Positions 46,005 to 55,993 of a stretch of 64,000 nt of DNA are shown in pieces (within the stretch, counting starts at the first letter, position 1; the number at the start of each line of letters is the position of its first letter). The notes beneath the pieces are model-generated. The model saw nothing but the letters and a program-made list of their open reading frames with translations. It was not told the DNA's origin and did not search any database. Source of the DNA: Sutcliffiella horikoshii. Its GTDB lineage: Bacteria > Bacillota > Bacilli > Bacillales > Bacillaceae_I. Both the position numbers and the translations under genes were made by a program. Where the stretch lies: positions 3,576,001-3,640,000 of the forward strand of contig NZ_CP082918.1 of assembly GCF_019931755.1 (NCBI RefSeq), written 5' to 3'.

Positions 46005-47789
46005 TCATACTGTATATTTTTGAGTATCCAATACGACTGCTGCAATTTCGCGTTTCTTCGCAACAACGTTGATTGGTGTGTGGCGAGTGAATTTACGTAG
46101 TGCAGAGATCATCATACGAAGTGTATCGCCAGTTTCAGCAGCTACCAATGTCTCTCTTGCATCTGCTTCGATTTGGTTGAACGCTGCTTGACAGAATACT
46201 TGCGTGTAAAGGACCTTCAATTTGTTTTTGTCTTCGCCGGATTTTGCGATTGCTTTTTCCGTACGAAGTACTGCAGACTCCATAGCATAGACGTTACTGA
46301 TGATGTCAGCGATGTTAACAAGCAATTCTTGTTCTCTTTCCAATGCTTTTCCATACTTTTGAGCAACAAGCCCTGTCATTAAGATAGCGATTTTCTTAGC
46401 ATTTTTTACAAGATATTTCTCTTGCTCCAATACTCCATCGCCAACTTCTTCCGGCATAAGCATCATTAATTCTTCTTGTAGGCTTTGCGCTTTTTGGATA
46501 AGTGGAAGTTCGCCTTTTAATGCTTTACGCAGGTACGTTCCCGGAACCAATAAGCGGTTGATTTCGTTTGTTCCTTCGAAGATACGGTTGATACGGGAGT
46601 CGCGGTACATTCTTTCTACTTCGTACTCTGCCATAAAGCCGTATCCACCATGGATTTGAACTGCTTCATCCACTACATAGTCAAGCGTTTCAGAACCGAA
46701 TACTTTATTTAAAGAACACTCAATTGCATATTCAGCAACAGCTTTTGCCACGGCATTAGGATCTTTCTCTTCTTCTTTAGTCAAGCGACCCATGCTGTCT
46801 TCGAAAAGGCCGACAGTACGGTAAACGGAGCTTTCTGTTGCATAGGTTTTAACAGCCATGTTTGCAAGTTTCTCTTGGATTAGGGAGAACTTTGCGATTG
46901 GCGTTTTGAACTGTTGGCGTTGGTTTGCATACGTTGCTGCAAGCTCAATTCCACGCTTGGATCCACCAACTGTTCCAACAGCCAATTTGTAACGTCCGAT
47001 GTTAAGAATGTTAAATGCGATAACGTGGCCGCGACCAATTTCACCAAGAAGGTTTTCTTTAGGTACTAATGCATCTTCCAAGATCAATGTACGTGTAGAA
47101 GAACCTTTGATCCCCATTTTCTTTTCTTCCGGTCCAGTGGAAACCCCACCAAACTCACGCTCTACGATGAAGGCAGAGAAATGCTCGCCATCGACTTTTG
47201 CATAGACAACGAATACATCAGCAAAGCCTGCATTTGTGATCCATTGCTTTTCACCATTCAGTACATAGTGTGTGCCTTCGTCATTAAGCTTAGCTGTCGT
47301 TTTCGCCCCAAGTGCATCAGATCCGGAACCTGGCTCTGTTAATGCGTACGCTGCAAGCATTTCACCAGAAGACAGTTTTGGAAGGTATTTTTGCTTTTGG
47401 TCTTCATTACCGAAAAGAACGATAGGAAGGGATCCGATTCCAACGTGTGCTCCGTAGGATAAGGAGAATCCGCCCGCTCTTGAGAATTTTTCTGTGATTA
47501 GGGATGAACTGATTTTATCAAGTCCGAATCCGCCGTACTCTTCTTGAACGTCTGCTCCTAATAGGCCTAGTTCGCCTGCTTCTTTTAAAAGTTTTACGGA
47601 GATATCGAAGTTGTGGTGCTCGATTTCTTCTAGGTTTGGAACTACTTCGTTTACGACGAATTCTTCTGTTGTTTTGGCAATTAGTTTGTGTTCGTCTGAG
47701 AAGTCTTCTGGTGTGAAGACTTTTTCTGCGGCGATGTCGTCAAGTAGGAAGCTTCCGCCTTTGATTACGTTTTCTAATGTGTTTGACAT
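46005..47789 (-). CDS. fadE: Acyl-CoA dehydrogenase FadE (YusJ)
   Basis: 594 residues. Acyl-CoA dehydrogenase core ([29 protein letters not shown], then [15 protein letters not shown]) with an extra C-terminal domain as in YusJ-type enzymes. Does the first step of fatty acid beta-oxidation. Last gene of fadN-fadA-fadE, 230 bp after fadA, with a repeat element in the gap. Confidence 0.92.
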   Translation of the reverse strand: MSNTLENVIKGGSFLLDDIAAEKVFTPEDFSDEHKLIAKTTEEFVVNEVVPNLEEIEHHNFDISVKLLKEAGELGLLGADVQEEYGGFGLDKISSSLITEKFSRAGGFSLSYGAHVGIGSLPIVLFGNEDQKQKYLPKLSSGEMLAAYALTEPGSGSDALGAKTTAKLNDEGTHYVLNGEKQWITNAGFADVFVVYAKVDGEHFSAFIVEREFGGVSTGPEEKKMGIKGSSTRTLILEDALVPKENLLGEIGRGHVIAFNILNIGRYKLAVGTVGGSKRGIELAATYANQRQQFKTPIAKFSLIQEKLANMAVKTYATESSVYRTVGLFEDSMGRLTKEEEKDPNAVAKAVAEYAIECSLNKVFGSETLDYVVDEAVQIHGGYGFMAEYEVERMYRDSRINRIFEGTNEINRLLVPGTYLRKALKGELPLIQKAQSLQEELMMLMPEEVGDGVLEQEKYLVKNAKKIAILMTGLVAQKYGKALEREQELLVNIADIISNVYAMESAVLRTEKAIAKSGEDKNKLKVLYTQVFCQAAFNQIEADARETLVAAETGDTLRMMISALRKFTRHTPINVVAKKREIAAVVLDTQKYTV

Positions 47790-47842
47790 TTTGTTTTCCT
47801 CCCGTTTGGTTACTAAAAAATAATTTATTGTCTGGATAACTT

Positions 47843-47970
47843 CCTGTTTCCTTTCTTTCCAGGTGTTCGCTTTCCTAGGGGCGGTGCTTGAGCCTCCTCG
47901 CTTCGCTGTGGGGTCTCAAGCTACGCTATCTCCCTCAGGAGTCTCACACCTTGCACTCCAGTCAACAGGA
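47843..47970. repeat. Hairpin repeat element, copy 4 (inside the fad operon)
   Basis: 128-bp element between fadA and fadE: CCTGTTTCCTTT at one end and CCAGTCAACAGG at the other, inner arms CCTAGGG/CCCTCAGG and CTTGAG/CTCAAG. In the operon mRNA it would form a long hairpin. Confidence 0.75.
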
Positions 47971-48020
47971 TGAATCACGTAATATTAAGCACATCTATTA
48001 ACCGTTTAAAAACAATCTAT

Positions 48021-49199
48021 TTAAGCCAGTAGTTCGAATACGCCTGCGGCTCCCATTCCTCCGCCGATACACATGCTGACGATACCGAACTGTTCGTTGC
48101 GGCGTTGCATTTCGTGTAGGAGGGTCAGGGTCAGTTTGGAACCTGTGCATCCAAGTGGGTGGCCTAGTGCGATTGCTCCACCGTTTACGTTCACTTTGTC
48201 TTCATCAAGATTTAGTTCGCGCATGACTTGGATTGCTTGGGATGCAAATGCTTCGTTTAACTCTAGTAAGCCGATATCGGAAAGCTCCAAGCCTGCCAGT
48301 TTAAGTGCTTTAGGAATTGCTACTACCGGGCCGATTCCCATTACTTCCGGTGGTACGCCTCCAACTGCGAAGGATCGGAATTTAGCGATTGGTTTAAGAC
48401 CAAGTGCTTCCGCTCTTTCTCTTTCCATCACAAGAACAGATGCTGCTCCGTCACTTGTTTGAGAAGAGTTTCCTGCTGTTACGGAACCTTTTACATTAAA
48501 TGCCGGACGAAGTTTGCTCAATACTTCCATGGAAGTGCCTGCTCTTACTCCTTCATCCTGGCTGAAAGTGAATGTTGATTCTTGCAATTTGTGGTTTGAT
48601 CCGACCTTGCGCAATGTTACATCCACAGGTACGATTTCATCCACGAATTTTCCTTCTTGAATCGCTCTTGCGGCACGCTCATGACTGCGAACAGCGAACG
48701 CATCCTGGTCTTCACGGCTTACTCCGTATTTCATTGCTACTTGTTCTGCCGTGTGACCCATTCCCATGTAGTACTCTGGTGCGGAGTCAACAAGTCGTGC
48801 ATTGGGTCTTACTGTGTGGCCTACCATTGGTACCATGCTCATGGATTCTGCTCCACCGGCGATTATGGATTCAGAATGTCCAAGCATGATTCGCTCTGCT
48901 GCATATGCAATGGTTTGCAAGCCTGAAGAACAATATCTATTTATCGTGATTGCAGGTACGCTTGATGGAAGTCCAGCCAATCCTCCGATGTTTCTTGCCA
49001 TGTTCAGTCCTTGTTCCGCTTCTGGCATTGCACATCCGAAAATCAGGTCATCGATTGGACCATCATAATTTCCTGCTCGTTTTAGTGTTTCTTTTACTAC
49101 TAATGCCCCTAGATCATCTGGTCGAACTGTAGCTAGTGATCCTTTTCTTGATCTTCCGACTGGTGTTCTTGCACCAGCAACAATAACCGCTTCTTTCAA
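48021..49199 (-). CDS. fadA: Acetyl-CoA C-acyltransferase (3-ketoacyl-CoA thiolase) FadA
   Basis: 392 residues, TTG start. Active-site Cys in NRYCSSGLQTIAYAAERI, His in GALGHPLGCTG-type GGAIALGHPLGC, and second Cys in MCIGGGMGAAG. Last beta-oxidation step. Between fadN and fadE. Confidence 0.94.
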   Translation of the reverse strand: MKEAVIVAGARTPVGRSRKGSLATVRPDDLGALVVKETLKRAGNYDGPIDDLIFGCAMPEAEQGLNMARNIGGLAGLPSSVPAITINRYCSSGLQTIAYAAERIMLGHSESIIAGGAESMSMVPMVGHTVRPNARLVDSAPEYYMGMGHTAEQVAMKYGVSREDQDAFAVRSHERAARAIQEGKFVDEIVPVDVTLRKVGSNHKLQESTFTFSQDEGVRAGTSMEVLSKLRPAFNVKGSVTAGNSSQTSDGAASVLVMERERAEALGLKPIAKFRSFAVGGVPPEVMGIGPVVAIPKALKLAGLELSDIGLLELNEAFASQAIQVMRELNLDEDKVNVNGGAIALGHPLGCTGSKLTLTLLHEMQRRNEQFGIVSMCIGGGMGAAGVFELLA

Positions 49200-49245
49200 A
49201 GTGCTCCCCTCGCTTTTCTAGTAGTTTAGTAGATTTCCATTTAAC

Positions 49246-49376
49246 ACCGCTGTTGATTTCCGCAAATGGCTTCGCTTTCCTAGGGGCGCTGCTGGAGCCT
49301 CCTCGGCAAGCCTGCGGGGTCTCCACCTAGCGCTATCTCCCTCAGGAGTCTTCGCCTTTTGCTCCAATCAACAGCT
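49246..49376. repeat. Hairpin repeat element, copy 5 (inside the fad operon)
   Basis: 131-bp element between fadN and fadA. Arms GCTGTTGATT/AATCAACAGC, CCTAGGG/CCCTCAGG, TGGAG/CTCCA. Compared with copy 2, both sides of the last pair change together. Confidence 0.75.
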
Positions 49377-49405
49377 ATGAAATTTATCTAACATTATGAG
49401 TTGGT

Positions 49406-51790
49406 TTAGTTACGTAATGGTTTTCCTTTTACTAGCATGTGTTGCATGCGTTGTTGGGATTTTGCTTCGCCAACTAGGCTGAGGAATGCTTCTCTCTCAA
49501 GGTCTAGTAGGTACTGTTCATCTACTTCTGTTCCGAACGGTACATTTCCGCCTGCGATAACGTAAGCAAGCTTTTTGGCGATTTTTAAGTCGTGCTCGGA
49601 AATGAATCCGGAGTATTGCATATTGTGTGCTCCAAGCATTAAGGTTGCATAGCCTGTTTCTCCCACTACAGGTACTTTTCTGCGCACAGGTGCTGTGTAG
49701 CCTGCATCATACAAGCTTGTTACCGCCTGCTTCGCATCATGAATTAGGTGGTCACCGTTGAAGCTGATTTGATCTTTATTATTAAGCAAGTGCAGATCTC
49801 TTGCTTCCGCTGCAGAAGTAGAGACTTTTGCCGTCGCAATTTGTTCGAAAACTTTGTTCGCTACTTTTTGCAGGTCAAATTCAAGTCCTTGTGGCATGCT
49901 GTTTAAGTGCTTCATGTAAAGCTCTTTATTTCCGCCTCCACCAGGGATCAAACCTACACCGACTTCTACAAGACCCATATACGATTCACTGGATGCCTGA
50001 AGTTGGCTTGTTGGGAGACAGATTTCTGTTCCTCCTCCGAGTGTCATGCCAAATGGCGCTGCCACAACCGGTTTGGAGCTGTATTTTATATTCATCATGG
50101 CTTGTTGGAAGTGCTTTACAACCATTTCTATTTCAAAATAATTGTCATCTTGTGCTTCCATCAGAATCATCGCAAGGTTTGCGCCTACGCAGAAATTCTT
50201 GCCTTGGTTCCCGATTACAAGTCCTTTGTAGTTCTTATCCACTTCTTCAAGCGCGTAGTTCACCATCTGGATAATATCAAGGCCAATCGCATTGTTAGGA
50301 GATTGGAATTCAAGTAGTGCGACATCATCTCCAAGATCGATTAAGCTTGCACCTGAGTTTTTCTTAATAACACCTTTTGTTTCTTTTAATGTTTTTAAGT
50401 GAACAACTTTCGGATTTACTTCTAGCGCTTTGTAAGTGCCGTTTTCATAAAATAGAGTTGTTCCACCATCTTTTTTGTAGAAAGAACGGTGGCCATTTGC
50501 TAGCATTTCGTCGACCCATTTCGGAACAGTGATTCCATCTTCTTTCATTTTCAGGACTGACTGTTCTAGACCGATGGCATCCCACGTTTCAAATGGACCA
50601 TGATCCCAGCCGAAGCCCCATTTCATTGCTTGGTCAATTGCCACGATATCATCGGCGATCTCACCAAGTAACTCTGCGGAATAGCTCAACACCGGTGCAA
50701 GAATGCTCCAAATCAGATTTCCAGCGCGGTCATCAGCATATACAAGCGCTTTCATTTTGTTGCTGTAGCCTTTTGCTTGTTTGCTCATTTCCAACGCAGG
50801 AGTTTTCAACTTTTTGCGTGCGTCATATTCCAATGTTTCTGGGTTAAGTTCCAAAATCTCTTTTCCTTGTTTTAGGAAAAAGCCTTGACCCGACTTGGAG
50901 CCCAACCAGCCTTTTTCTTTCATCTTGTTCATGAAATCTGGAATGCGGAATACTTCTTGTTCCTTGCCTTCCACTTTTTCGTAAACATTGTTGGCTACAT
51001 GGATGAATGTATCCAACCCTACAACGTCAAGTGTACGGAATGTTGCACTCTTCGGTCTGCCGATTGCAGGACCAGTAACGGAATCCACTTCTCCGACACT
51101 ATATCCGCCCTCAAGCATTTCATTAACTGTTACAAGTAAGCCATACGTTCCAATGCGGTTGGCAATGAAGTTTGGCGTATCTTTTGCAAGCACGATTCCT
51201 TTTCCTAATACATCTTCACCAAATGTTTTAATGAAGCTGACAACCTCAGGACTAGTGTCTTTAGTTGGTATCACTTCGAGTAATTTCAAATAACGCGGCG
51301 GGTTAAAGAAGTGAGTTCCAAGGAAATTCTTTTTGAAATCTTCGGAGCGTCCTTCTGCCATCGCCTCAATGGAAATACCGGATGTGTTGGAACTGATGAT
51401 GCTACCAGGCTTGCGGTGTGAATCTACTTTTTCAAATAGTTGTTTTTTGATTTCCAGGTTTTCAACAATTACCTCAATGACCCAGTCACAATCGGCAATT
51501 TTCGCTATATCGTCTTCTAGGTTTCCTGCTTCAATTAGAGCAATATTAGATTTGGATGTAAGTGGAGCTGGTTTTTGCTTTAATAATTTTTGTACTGCTG
51601 TATTGGTAAATTTGTTGCGGATTACTTTATCAGAGAGTGTTAAGCCCTTTTGTTCTTCTTCACTCGTTAATTTGTTAGGAACGATATCTAACAAGATTGT
51701 AGGAATTCCAACGTTTGCTAAGTGTGCGGCAATGCCGGATCCCATAACTCCCGATCCGATTACAGCAGCCTTTTTAATACTTTGTTTCAT
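49406..51790 (-). CDS. fadN: 3-hydroxyacyl-CoA dehydrogenase / enoyl-CoA hydratase FadN
   Basis: 794 residues from ATG 51790 behind GGGGGAGG. N-terminal NAD fold VIGSGVMGSGIAAHLANVG, HFFNPPRYLKLLEVIPT, then a C-terminal crotonase domain (NQGKNFCVGANL, GMTLGGGTEICLP). Domain order is opposite to E. coli FadB. First gene of fadNAE, with a FadR box upstream. A 25-residue longer frame is not supported. Confidence 0.93.
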   Translation of the reverse strand: MKQSIKKAAVIGSGVMGSGIAAHLANVGIPTILLDIVPNKLTSEEEQKGLTLSDKVIRNKFTNTAVQKLLKQKPAPLTSKSNIALIEAGNLEDDIAKIADCDWVIEVIVENLEIKKQLFEKVDSHRKPGSIISSNTSGISIEAMAEGRSEDFKKNFLGTHFFNPPRYLKLLEVIPTKDTSPEVVSFIKTFGEDVLGKGIVLAKDTPNFIANRIGTYGLLVTVNEMLEGGYSVGEVDSVTGPAIGRPKSATFRTLDVVGLDTFIHVANNVYEKVEGKEQEVFRIPDFMNKMKEKGWLGSKSGQGFFLKQGKEILELNPETLEYDARKKLKTPALEMSKQAKGYSNKMKALVYADDRAGNLIWSILAPVLSYSAELLGEIADDIVAIDQAMKWGFGWDHGPFETWDAIGLEQSVLKMKEDGITVPKWVDEMLANGHRSFYKKDGGTTLFYENGTYKALEVNPKVVHLKTLKETKGVIKKNSGASLIDLGDDVALLEFQSPNNAIGLDIIQMVNYALEEVDKNYKGLVIGNQGKNFCVGANLAMILMEAQDDNYFEIEMVVKHFQQAMMNIKYSSKPVVAAPFGMTLGGGTEICLPTSQLQASSESYMGLVEVGVGLIPGGGGNKELYMKHLNSMPQGLEFDLQKVANKVFEQIATAKVSTSAAEARDLHLLNNKDQISFNGDHLIHDAKQAVTSLYDAGYTAPVRRKVPVVGETGYATLMLGAHNMQYSGFISEHDLKIAKKLAYVIAGGNVPFGTEVDEQYLLDLEREAFLSLVGEAKSQQRMQHMLVKGKPLRN

Positions 51791-51837
51791 TCTTCCTCCC
51801 CCTTGATAGTTGGTTTTAAAAGTTAGTAACAGATTTT

Positions 51838-51855
51838 TGAATGAATGCTCATTCA
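51838..51855 (-). promoter_or_regulatory. FadR operator upstream of fadN
   Basis: TGAATGAATGCTCATTCA is an 18-bp palindrome matching the B. subtilis FadR (YsiA) box TGAATGAMTANTCATTCA with at most one or two differences. Repression is lifted by long-chain acyl-CoA. Confidence 0.85.
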
Positions 51856-51903
51856 TTTTTACCACAAAAAAATATCTCCTTTGTAAGAGTTCCCTTGGTT
51901 CTA

Positions 51904-51932
51904 ACTATAAAGTATTTTGAAAATTTTCGCAA
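51904..51932 (-). promoter_or_regulatory. Probable fadNAE promoter
   Basis: On the minus strand TTGCGA (51932), 17-nt spacer, TATAGT (51909). The FadR box lies about 50 bp downstream. Confidence 0.5.
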
Positions 51933-52024
51933 TAAATAAATGCGAATTTACCATTTTATTTTCTAATATGTGCTGCATGTAGCTCATTGGTGTGGGAAAA
52001 ATGAAAAAGTGGAGGTGAGACATC

Positions 52025-52171
52025 ATGGCAAAGTTGAAAAAGCAACCTTCTCAAGCAGCTAAAAGTGCGGCAAGTGTAAAAGGAAACGCTGGTCCGACAA
52101 TGGAAATGGACTATCGTGGTAAAAAGACAAGTAATAACCAACAGTACGGAAAACAGAACATGGAAGACTGA
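52025..52171 (+). CDS. yuzL: YuzL-family small protein
   Basis: 48 residues behind GGAGGTGAG. AKLKKQPSQAAKSAAS, GNAGPTMEMDYRGKKTSN fits the YuzL family, small basic proteins of sporulating Bacilli placed between fad and putB genes. Function unknown. Confidence 0.75.
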   Translation: MAKLKKQPSQAAKSAASVKGNAGPTMEMDYRGKKTSNNQQYGKQNMED

Positions 52172-52184
52172 GTTTATAGAATGC

Positions 52185-52211
52185 AAAGAGCGTGCTATCG
52201 CACGCTCTCTT
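52185..52211. terminator. Two-way terminator between yuzL and putB
   Basis: AAGAGCGTG and CACGCTCTT form a perfect stem with a 6-nt loop; flanks are A/T rich. Confidence 0.85.
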
Positions 52212-52212
52212 A

Positions 52213-53130
52213 TTATTTCTTGATGATTCCTTTTAGTACGAACGCTACGTTTGCAGGGCGTTCTGCCAGTCGGCGCATGAAATATCCGTACCAGTCTGTA
52301 CCGTATGGAACGTATACACGCATTTTGTAGCCTTCTTTTACGAGTTCCAGTTGGCGCTCTGGGCGGATCCCGTAGAGCATTTGGAATTCAAATTGGTCCT
52401 TGGAGATGCCATGTTTTTTCACGATTTCTTTTGTGTATTCAATCATGGCATCATCATGAGTGGCAACAGCAGTATAGTTTCCGTTCAAAAGATGCATTTC
52501 AATGATTTTCTTGAAGTTATCATCCACATCTTTTTTATCTGGAAAAGCAACTTCCGGTGATTCTTTGTAAGCTCCTTTAACTAAACGGAGATTCGGACTG
52601 TACTGATTTAGGTCTTCCATGTCTTTGACCGTTCTGTACAAGTAAGCCTGTATGACCGTTCCGACATTGTCATACTCTTCCCTCAACTTTTTGAATACAT
52701 CTATCGTTTTCCCACAACGGGAGTAGTCTTCCATGTCAATCGTGACAAATACACCGTATTCTTTTGCTGCATCAAGGATTCTACGCATGTTTTTCATCAC
52801 AACTTCTTCAGAGATATCAAGCCCCATGGATGTCATTTTCAAAGATAATTGAGAATCAAGGTTCTCGGTGCCGATTGCACGAATAGCTTCAATTGAGTTG
52901 TCTGCCATTTCATTCGCTTCTTTTTCCGTATCAATAAATTCACCCAAATAGTCAATGGTGACACAAAGGTCTTTTTCGTTAAGTTCTTGGATGCACTTTA
53001 CCGCTTGATCGATTCTTTCCCCTGCAACAAAACGGCCAGCACCGAAACGCAATCCGTACTTTCTTGCCATTTTGGTTAATGACTTGCTTTTGGATAGATA
53101 CAAAAATGTATTGCGCATTACCTGTTCCAT
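52213..53130 (-). CDS. putB: Proline dehydrogenase (PutB/FadM)
   Basis: 305 residues from ATG 53130 behind GGGAGGAAT. TIM-barrel proline oxidase with VTIDYLGEFIDTEKEAN, YLYRTVKDMEDL, LRLVKGAYKESPEVAF and the Arg-rich RPERQLELVKEGYKMRVYVP. FAD-linked conversion of proline to pyrroline-5-carboxylate. A longer frame to 53214 has no ribosome site. Confidence 0.9.
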   Translation of the reverse strand: MEQVMRNTFLYLSKSKSLTKMARKYGLRFGAGRFVAGERIDQAVKCIQELNEKDLCVTIDYLGEFIDTEKEANEMADNSIEAIRAIGTENLDSQLSLKMTSMGLDISEEVVMKNMRRILDAAKEYGVFVTIDMEDYSRCGKTIDVFKKLREEYDNVGTVIQAYLYRTVKDMEDLNQYSPNLRLVKGAYKESPEVAFPDKKDVDDNFKKIIEMHLLNGNYTAVATHDDAMIEYTKEIVKKHGISKDQFEFQMLYGIRPERQLELVKEGYKMRVYVPYGTDWYGYFMRRLAERPANVAFVLKGIIKK

Positions 53131-53244
53131 TTGATATTCCTCCCGCTTCTTCTTGGTGTCCCTCTCCGATTGCTTTATTCTATTTTTCTGAAACTTTATA
53201 GTAAACGCTTTCATTGAGTGTAAAAATAAAATTACACCCTCATT

Positions 53245-53273
53245 TTATCATCTTTTCAAATATTTGAATACAA
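53245..53273 (-). promoter_or_regulatory. putB promoter
   Basis: On the minus strand TTGTAT (53273), 17-nt spacer, TGATAA (53250). A palindrome TTCAAATATTTGAA lies in the spacer. Confidence 0.45.
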
Positions 53274-53408
53274 ATTATTTGTCGGGAAATAGTGTTGATT
53301 ACTGTCGCATTTTTAAGCTTCTTGGGTATGGTGAATTTCCCGGTTCGTACATATTTTTTCGCTAAAAGGATACTCTACATTTGATAGATTATGATAGGAG
53401 GTCGTTGT

Positions 53409-53690
53409 ATGCAACAACAGCAACCACAGCAAAATACTACCCAGCAGCCTGGAAATTACCCACAGCCGCCAAACGTTGTTACGACAAAAGATTCTTTATA
53501 CTTTGCAGATATGCTTTCCTGGAATTTACTTGCGATGAAGAAAGCGCACTTTTTTGCAAGCCAATGTCAGGATCAGGATGTCATCAATGCGATTGAAAAA
53601 GCCGGCCAAATGCATCAAAGACATTATCAAAAGATTTTGACTCACTTACAAGGTCAAAATCAAATGCAGCAACAACAGCCACTTCAATAG
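53409..53690 (+). CDS. Spore coat CotF-like protein (YusN-like)
   Basis: 93 residues from ATG 53409 behind TAGGAGG. Gln/Pro-rich N-terminus, helical core (DSLYFADMLSWNLLAMKKAH, INAIEKAGQMHQRHY), and a Gln-rich C-terminus. Resembles small ferritin-like coat proteins, the shorter partner of the following gene. Confidence 0.7.
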   Translation: MQQQQPQQNTTQQPGNYPQPPNVVTTKDSLYFADMLSWNLLAMKKAHFFASQCQDQDVINAIEKAGQMHQRHYQKILTHLQGQNQMQQQQPLQ

Positions 53691-53707
53691 AAAGGAGGAC
53701 AACCTAT

Positions 53708-54046
53708 ATGACTCAACAAAAAATCCAGAATCCTGAATCGCAGGTAGCCAAAACACCTCAAATGAATGATCGCGATTTCATCAACGATATGCTCGCGACG
53801 GAAAAATATATGACTGACTCATACAGTACTGCACTAAATGAAGCAAGCAACCAGCAAATCTACACAGACCTGCTTGCGATTTTTAATGAAACTCAAAATT
53901 GTCAGCGTGAACTTTATAATGTCATGTTCCAAAAAGGTTGGTACGGACTGGAGCCAGCTGATCAGACGAAACTTCAACAAGAATACCAGCAGTTCCAAGG
54001 CTACACGAACCAGTTTCCTTATGGAAATAACGGGATGATGCAGTAA
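53708..54046 (+). CDS. Spore coat CotF-family protein
   Basis: 112 residues. NDRDFINDMLATEKYMTDSY is the CotF-type first helix, followed by IFNETQNCQRELYNVMFQKG, a family hallmark. Deposited in the spore coat. 17-bp gap to its partner suggests one transcript. Confidence 0.8.
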   Translation: MTQQKIQNPESQVAKTPQMNDRDFINDMLATEKYMTDSYSTALNEASNQQIYTDLLAIFNETQNCQRELYNVMFQKGWYGLEPADQTKLQQEYQQFQGYTNQFPYGNNGMMQ

Positions 54047-54052
54047 TTGTAT

Positions 54053-54100
54053 AAAGCGACGGGTGAAGCCTGAAATTCGGCTTCTTTCGTTGCTTTTTTT
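54053..54100 (+). terminator. Terminator after the coat gene pair
   Basis: AAGCGACG pairs with CGTTGCTT, inside it GAAGCC pairs with GGCTTC; T7 follows. Confidence 0.85.
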
Positions 54101-54240
54101 GTTCTTTGAAGGTCTTTTACAAAATCGTATCTTCCCCTCTACCCTTCAGCATATTTTCCGAAACCCGAAGCTTATTAATTTAGGTAAATTACTCCAGTTA
54201 ATTGTGGTAAAATTAAACAAAATATTTTAGGGGAGATTGG

Positions 54241-54882
54241 ATGAAACGTTTATTTGCTCTATTTTTGATAGGAGTTTTGGTCAGTGGTTGCTCCAATACA
54301 GAAAATCATCAAGAAAAAGTCACAGAATTAGAAAATGAAATAGCGGAAGTCTATGCACAACTAGAAGAGAAAGAAATGGAGATAGAAACACTTTCTCAAC
54401 CATCTATGGAAGAAGAAACTGGAGAGTTCATCACGATTCCAAAAGATCAAGTACCTCTTCTATGGAGAGATGTTGATGCACAGCTTTGGGATTACTTAAT
54501 AAATGATTCGCTGGCGGAAGAGAACGGCTGGGAGAAAGGCATTACCAATTGGCGGGAGTGGGATGGCGAATATGACCAAGCTCTAGGGTCTGCCAATCAA
54601 ACTTGGGAATCCCCGGGAGTGCTAATGAATGCATGGATGTTGGACGTAGGATTAAGTAATGGACTTGGTATGGATGTGTGGGAAATTAACACTAGGATTG
54701 ATTTTTCGGATGAAGCTATTGCAGAAGGGTATATCATGAGTTATGGAATGCGGGATGATTCCGTATCGGGAAGCGATATAAAGCTTTCGATGTTGAAAGA
54801 AAATGATTTCTGGTATGTGGAGAAGGCGGAAGTACGATTTAGGTGTTCGCGGGGTGTTAGTGAGGATGACCTCTGTTTGTAA
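54241..54882 (+). CDS. Lipoprotein of unknown function
   Basis: 213 residues. Signal peptide with lipobox VSGC at residue 17, a coiled-coil region (KVTELENEIAEVYAQLEEKE), then a soluble domain (ITNWREWDGEYDQALG, EINTRIDFSDEAIAEGYIM). No family recognised. Single gene with its own terminator, ending in two Cys. Confidence 0.7.
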   Translation: MKRLFALFLIGVLVSGCSNTENHQEKVTELENEIAEVYAQLEEKEMEIETLSQPSMEEETGEFITIPKDQVPLLWRDVDAQLWDYLINDSLAEENGWEKGITNWREWDGEYDQALGSANQTWESPGVLMNAWMLDVGLSNGLGMDVWEINTRIDFSDEAIAEGYIMSYGMRDDSVSGSDIKLSMLKENDFWYVEKAEVRFRCSRGVSEDDLCL

Positions 54883-54904
54883 TCAACAATTTTGATAATA
54901 AATA

Positions 54905-54940
54905 AAGCCTTGATTTGCAAATTAGCAATCCAAGGCTCTC
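54905..54940. terminator. Two-way terminator between lipoprotein and yusU
   Basis: AGCCTTG pairs with CAAGGCT; both flanks are A/T-rich. Confidence 0.6.
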
Positions 54941-54942
54941 CC

Positions 54943-55194
54943 TTATTTCCCGCTTTTGGCACGGTGGGCGTCATTCAATTCTTTGATTTCCTTAATCAGT
55001 GCCATCATATCTTGCTTTGCGTCTGGATATTGCTCATTCCAATGCTTAACAAGTGGTGGCATTGATTTTGCGATATATGTATAGAGCACCCATGCTTTCA
55101 CATTTTCCTTGTGCTCTTCTGTCACTTCCCCTAAAAGAAGTTCCGTGTACTTTTCTAATAAACCGTCCAATTGTTGGTCGAGTTTTTCGTTCAT
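54943..55194 (-). CDS. yusU: YusU-like protein (DUF2573)
   Basis: 83 residues, all helical (EKLDQQLDGLLEKYTELLLG, AWVLYTYIAKSMPPLVKHW). Matches YusU next to yusV. Function unknown. Confidence 0.7.
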   Translation of the reverse strand: MNEKLDQQLDGLLEKYTELLLGEVTEEHKENVKAWVLYTYIAKSMPPLVKHWNEQYPDAKQDMMALIKEIKELNDAHRAKSGK

Positions 55195-55240
55195 CGGCAG
55201 AACCTCCCCTCAAGCTTTTGTTCCATTATAGTGAAGTCCA

Positions 55241-55993
55241 TCACACATTACAATTCAATGGACACGTAGAGCATCGGGATCCTTCACTGTTGGTTTTATA
55301 ATAGTAGCAGCAGGTAGTTCGCATTCTGATCTCAGCTTGGTGCAGTTCTACGAAGGTTTTCGGCTTGTAGAACAATGCTGCTGGATTTCTTTTCATCCCA
55401 AATAAGGCAGGGTCGGCCTCCAATAAACTTTTAAAATCTTCTTCTTGGTATGGCGCGTCAAGCTGCTGATTAGGAAGAATGGACTCATACATCCAGTAGA
55501 TATAAAGCACAACATTTTCCCATAATGTTTGGCGGGATACCTTTGCCTCTTTGGACATACGTTGAATCAACGGGGCAAACACTCCGTTGAAAAGCTCATT
55601 AAAATGCTGAACTCTCCACTCCTCTCGGGTTCCAAATTCCGTGACCTCAACTGCTTGCACCTCTGTATAACGAAGCTTTGGTAGCCAAACATCATTTTCC
55701 ACATAAGAATCAATCCAAATGTTAGCTGGATCCACTTTTAAGGTTTTATTGAATGCCGTCATGGAAAGCAAACAGTTTACCGCAAGGAATCCTAATCTTT
55801 TCATGAGAAGCGATGCGGCAACGTCCATTTCGTCTGTGCCCAATGCAGCCTTAACTTTCGTCAAATACGCTTCCGTTCCGTCGTGGATAAGTGAATGTAA
55901 GGATATAGTATCTTCTACTTGTGCCTCTCCTGCTACAAACCGGCAACTCTCTTCTAGAAAACGAAATTCCTGCTTTGTGAGCGTGCTCATCAT
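55241..55993 (-). CDS. Ferric siderophore reductase, FhuF family
   Basis: About 250 residues from ATG 55993, overlapping the ATPase stop (ATGA). The C-terminal CCYYYKTNSEGSRCSTCP has the FhuF C-C-x10-C-x2-C motif that binds a [2Fe-2S] cluster. Reduces ferric siderophore to release iron in the cytoplasm. Fused in one operon with an importer. Confidence 0.85.
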   Translation of the reverse strand: MMSTLTKQEFRFLEESCRFVAGEAQVEDTISLHSLIHDGTEAYLTKVKAALGTDEMDVAASLLMKRLGFLAVNCLLSMTAFNKTLKVDPANIWIDSYVENDVWLPKLRYTEVQAVEVTEFGTREEWRVQHFNELFNGVFAPLIQRMSKEAKVSRQTLWENVVLYIYWMYESILPNQQLDAPYQEEDFKSLLEADPALFGMKRNPAALFYKPKTFVELHQAEIRMRTTCCYYYKTNSEGSRCSTCPLNCNV

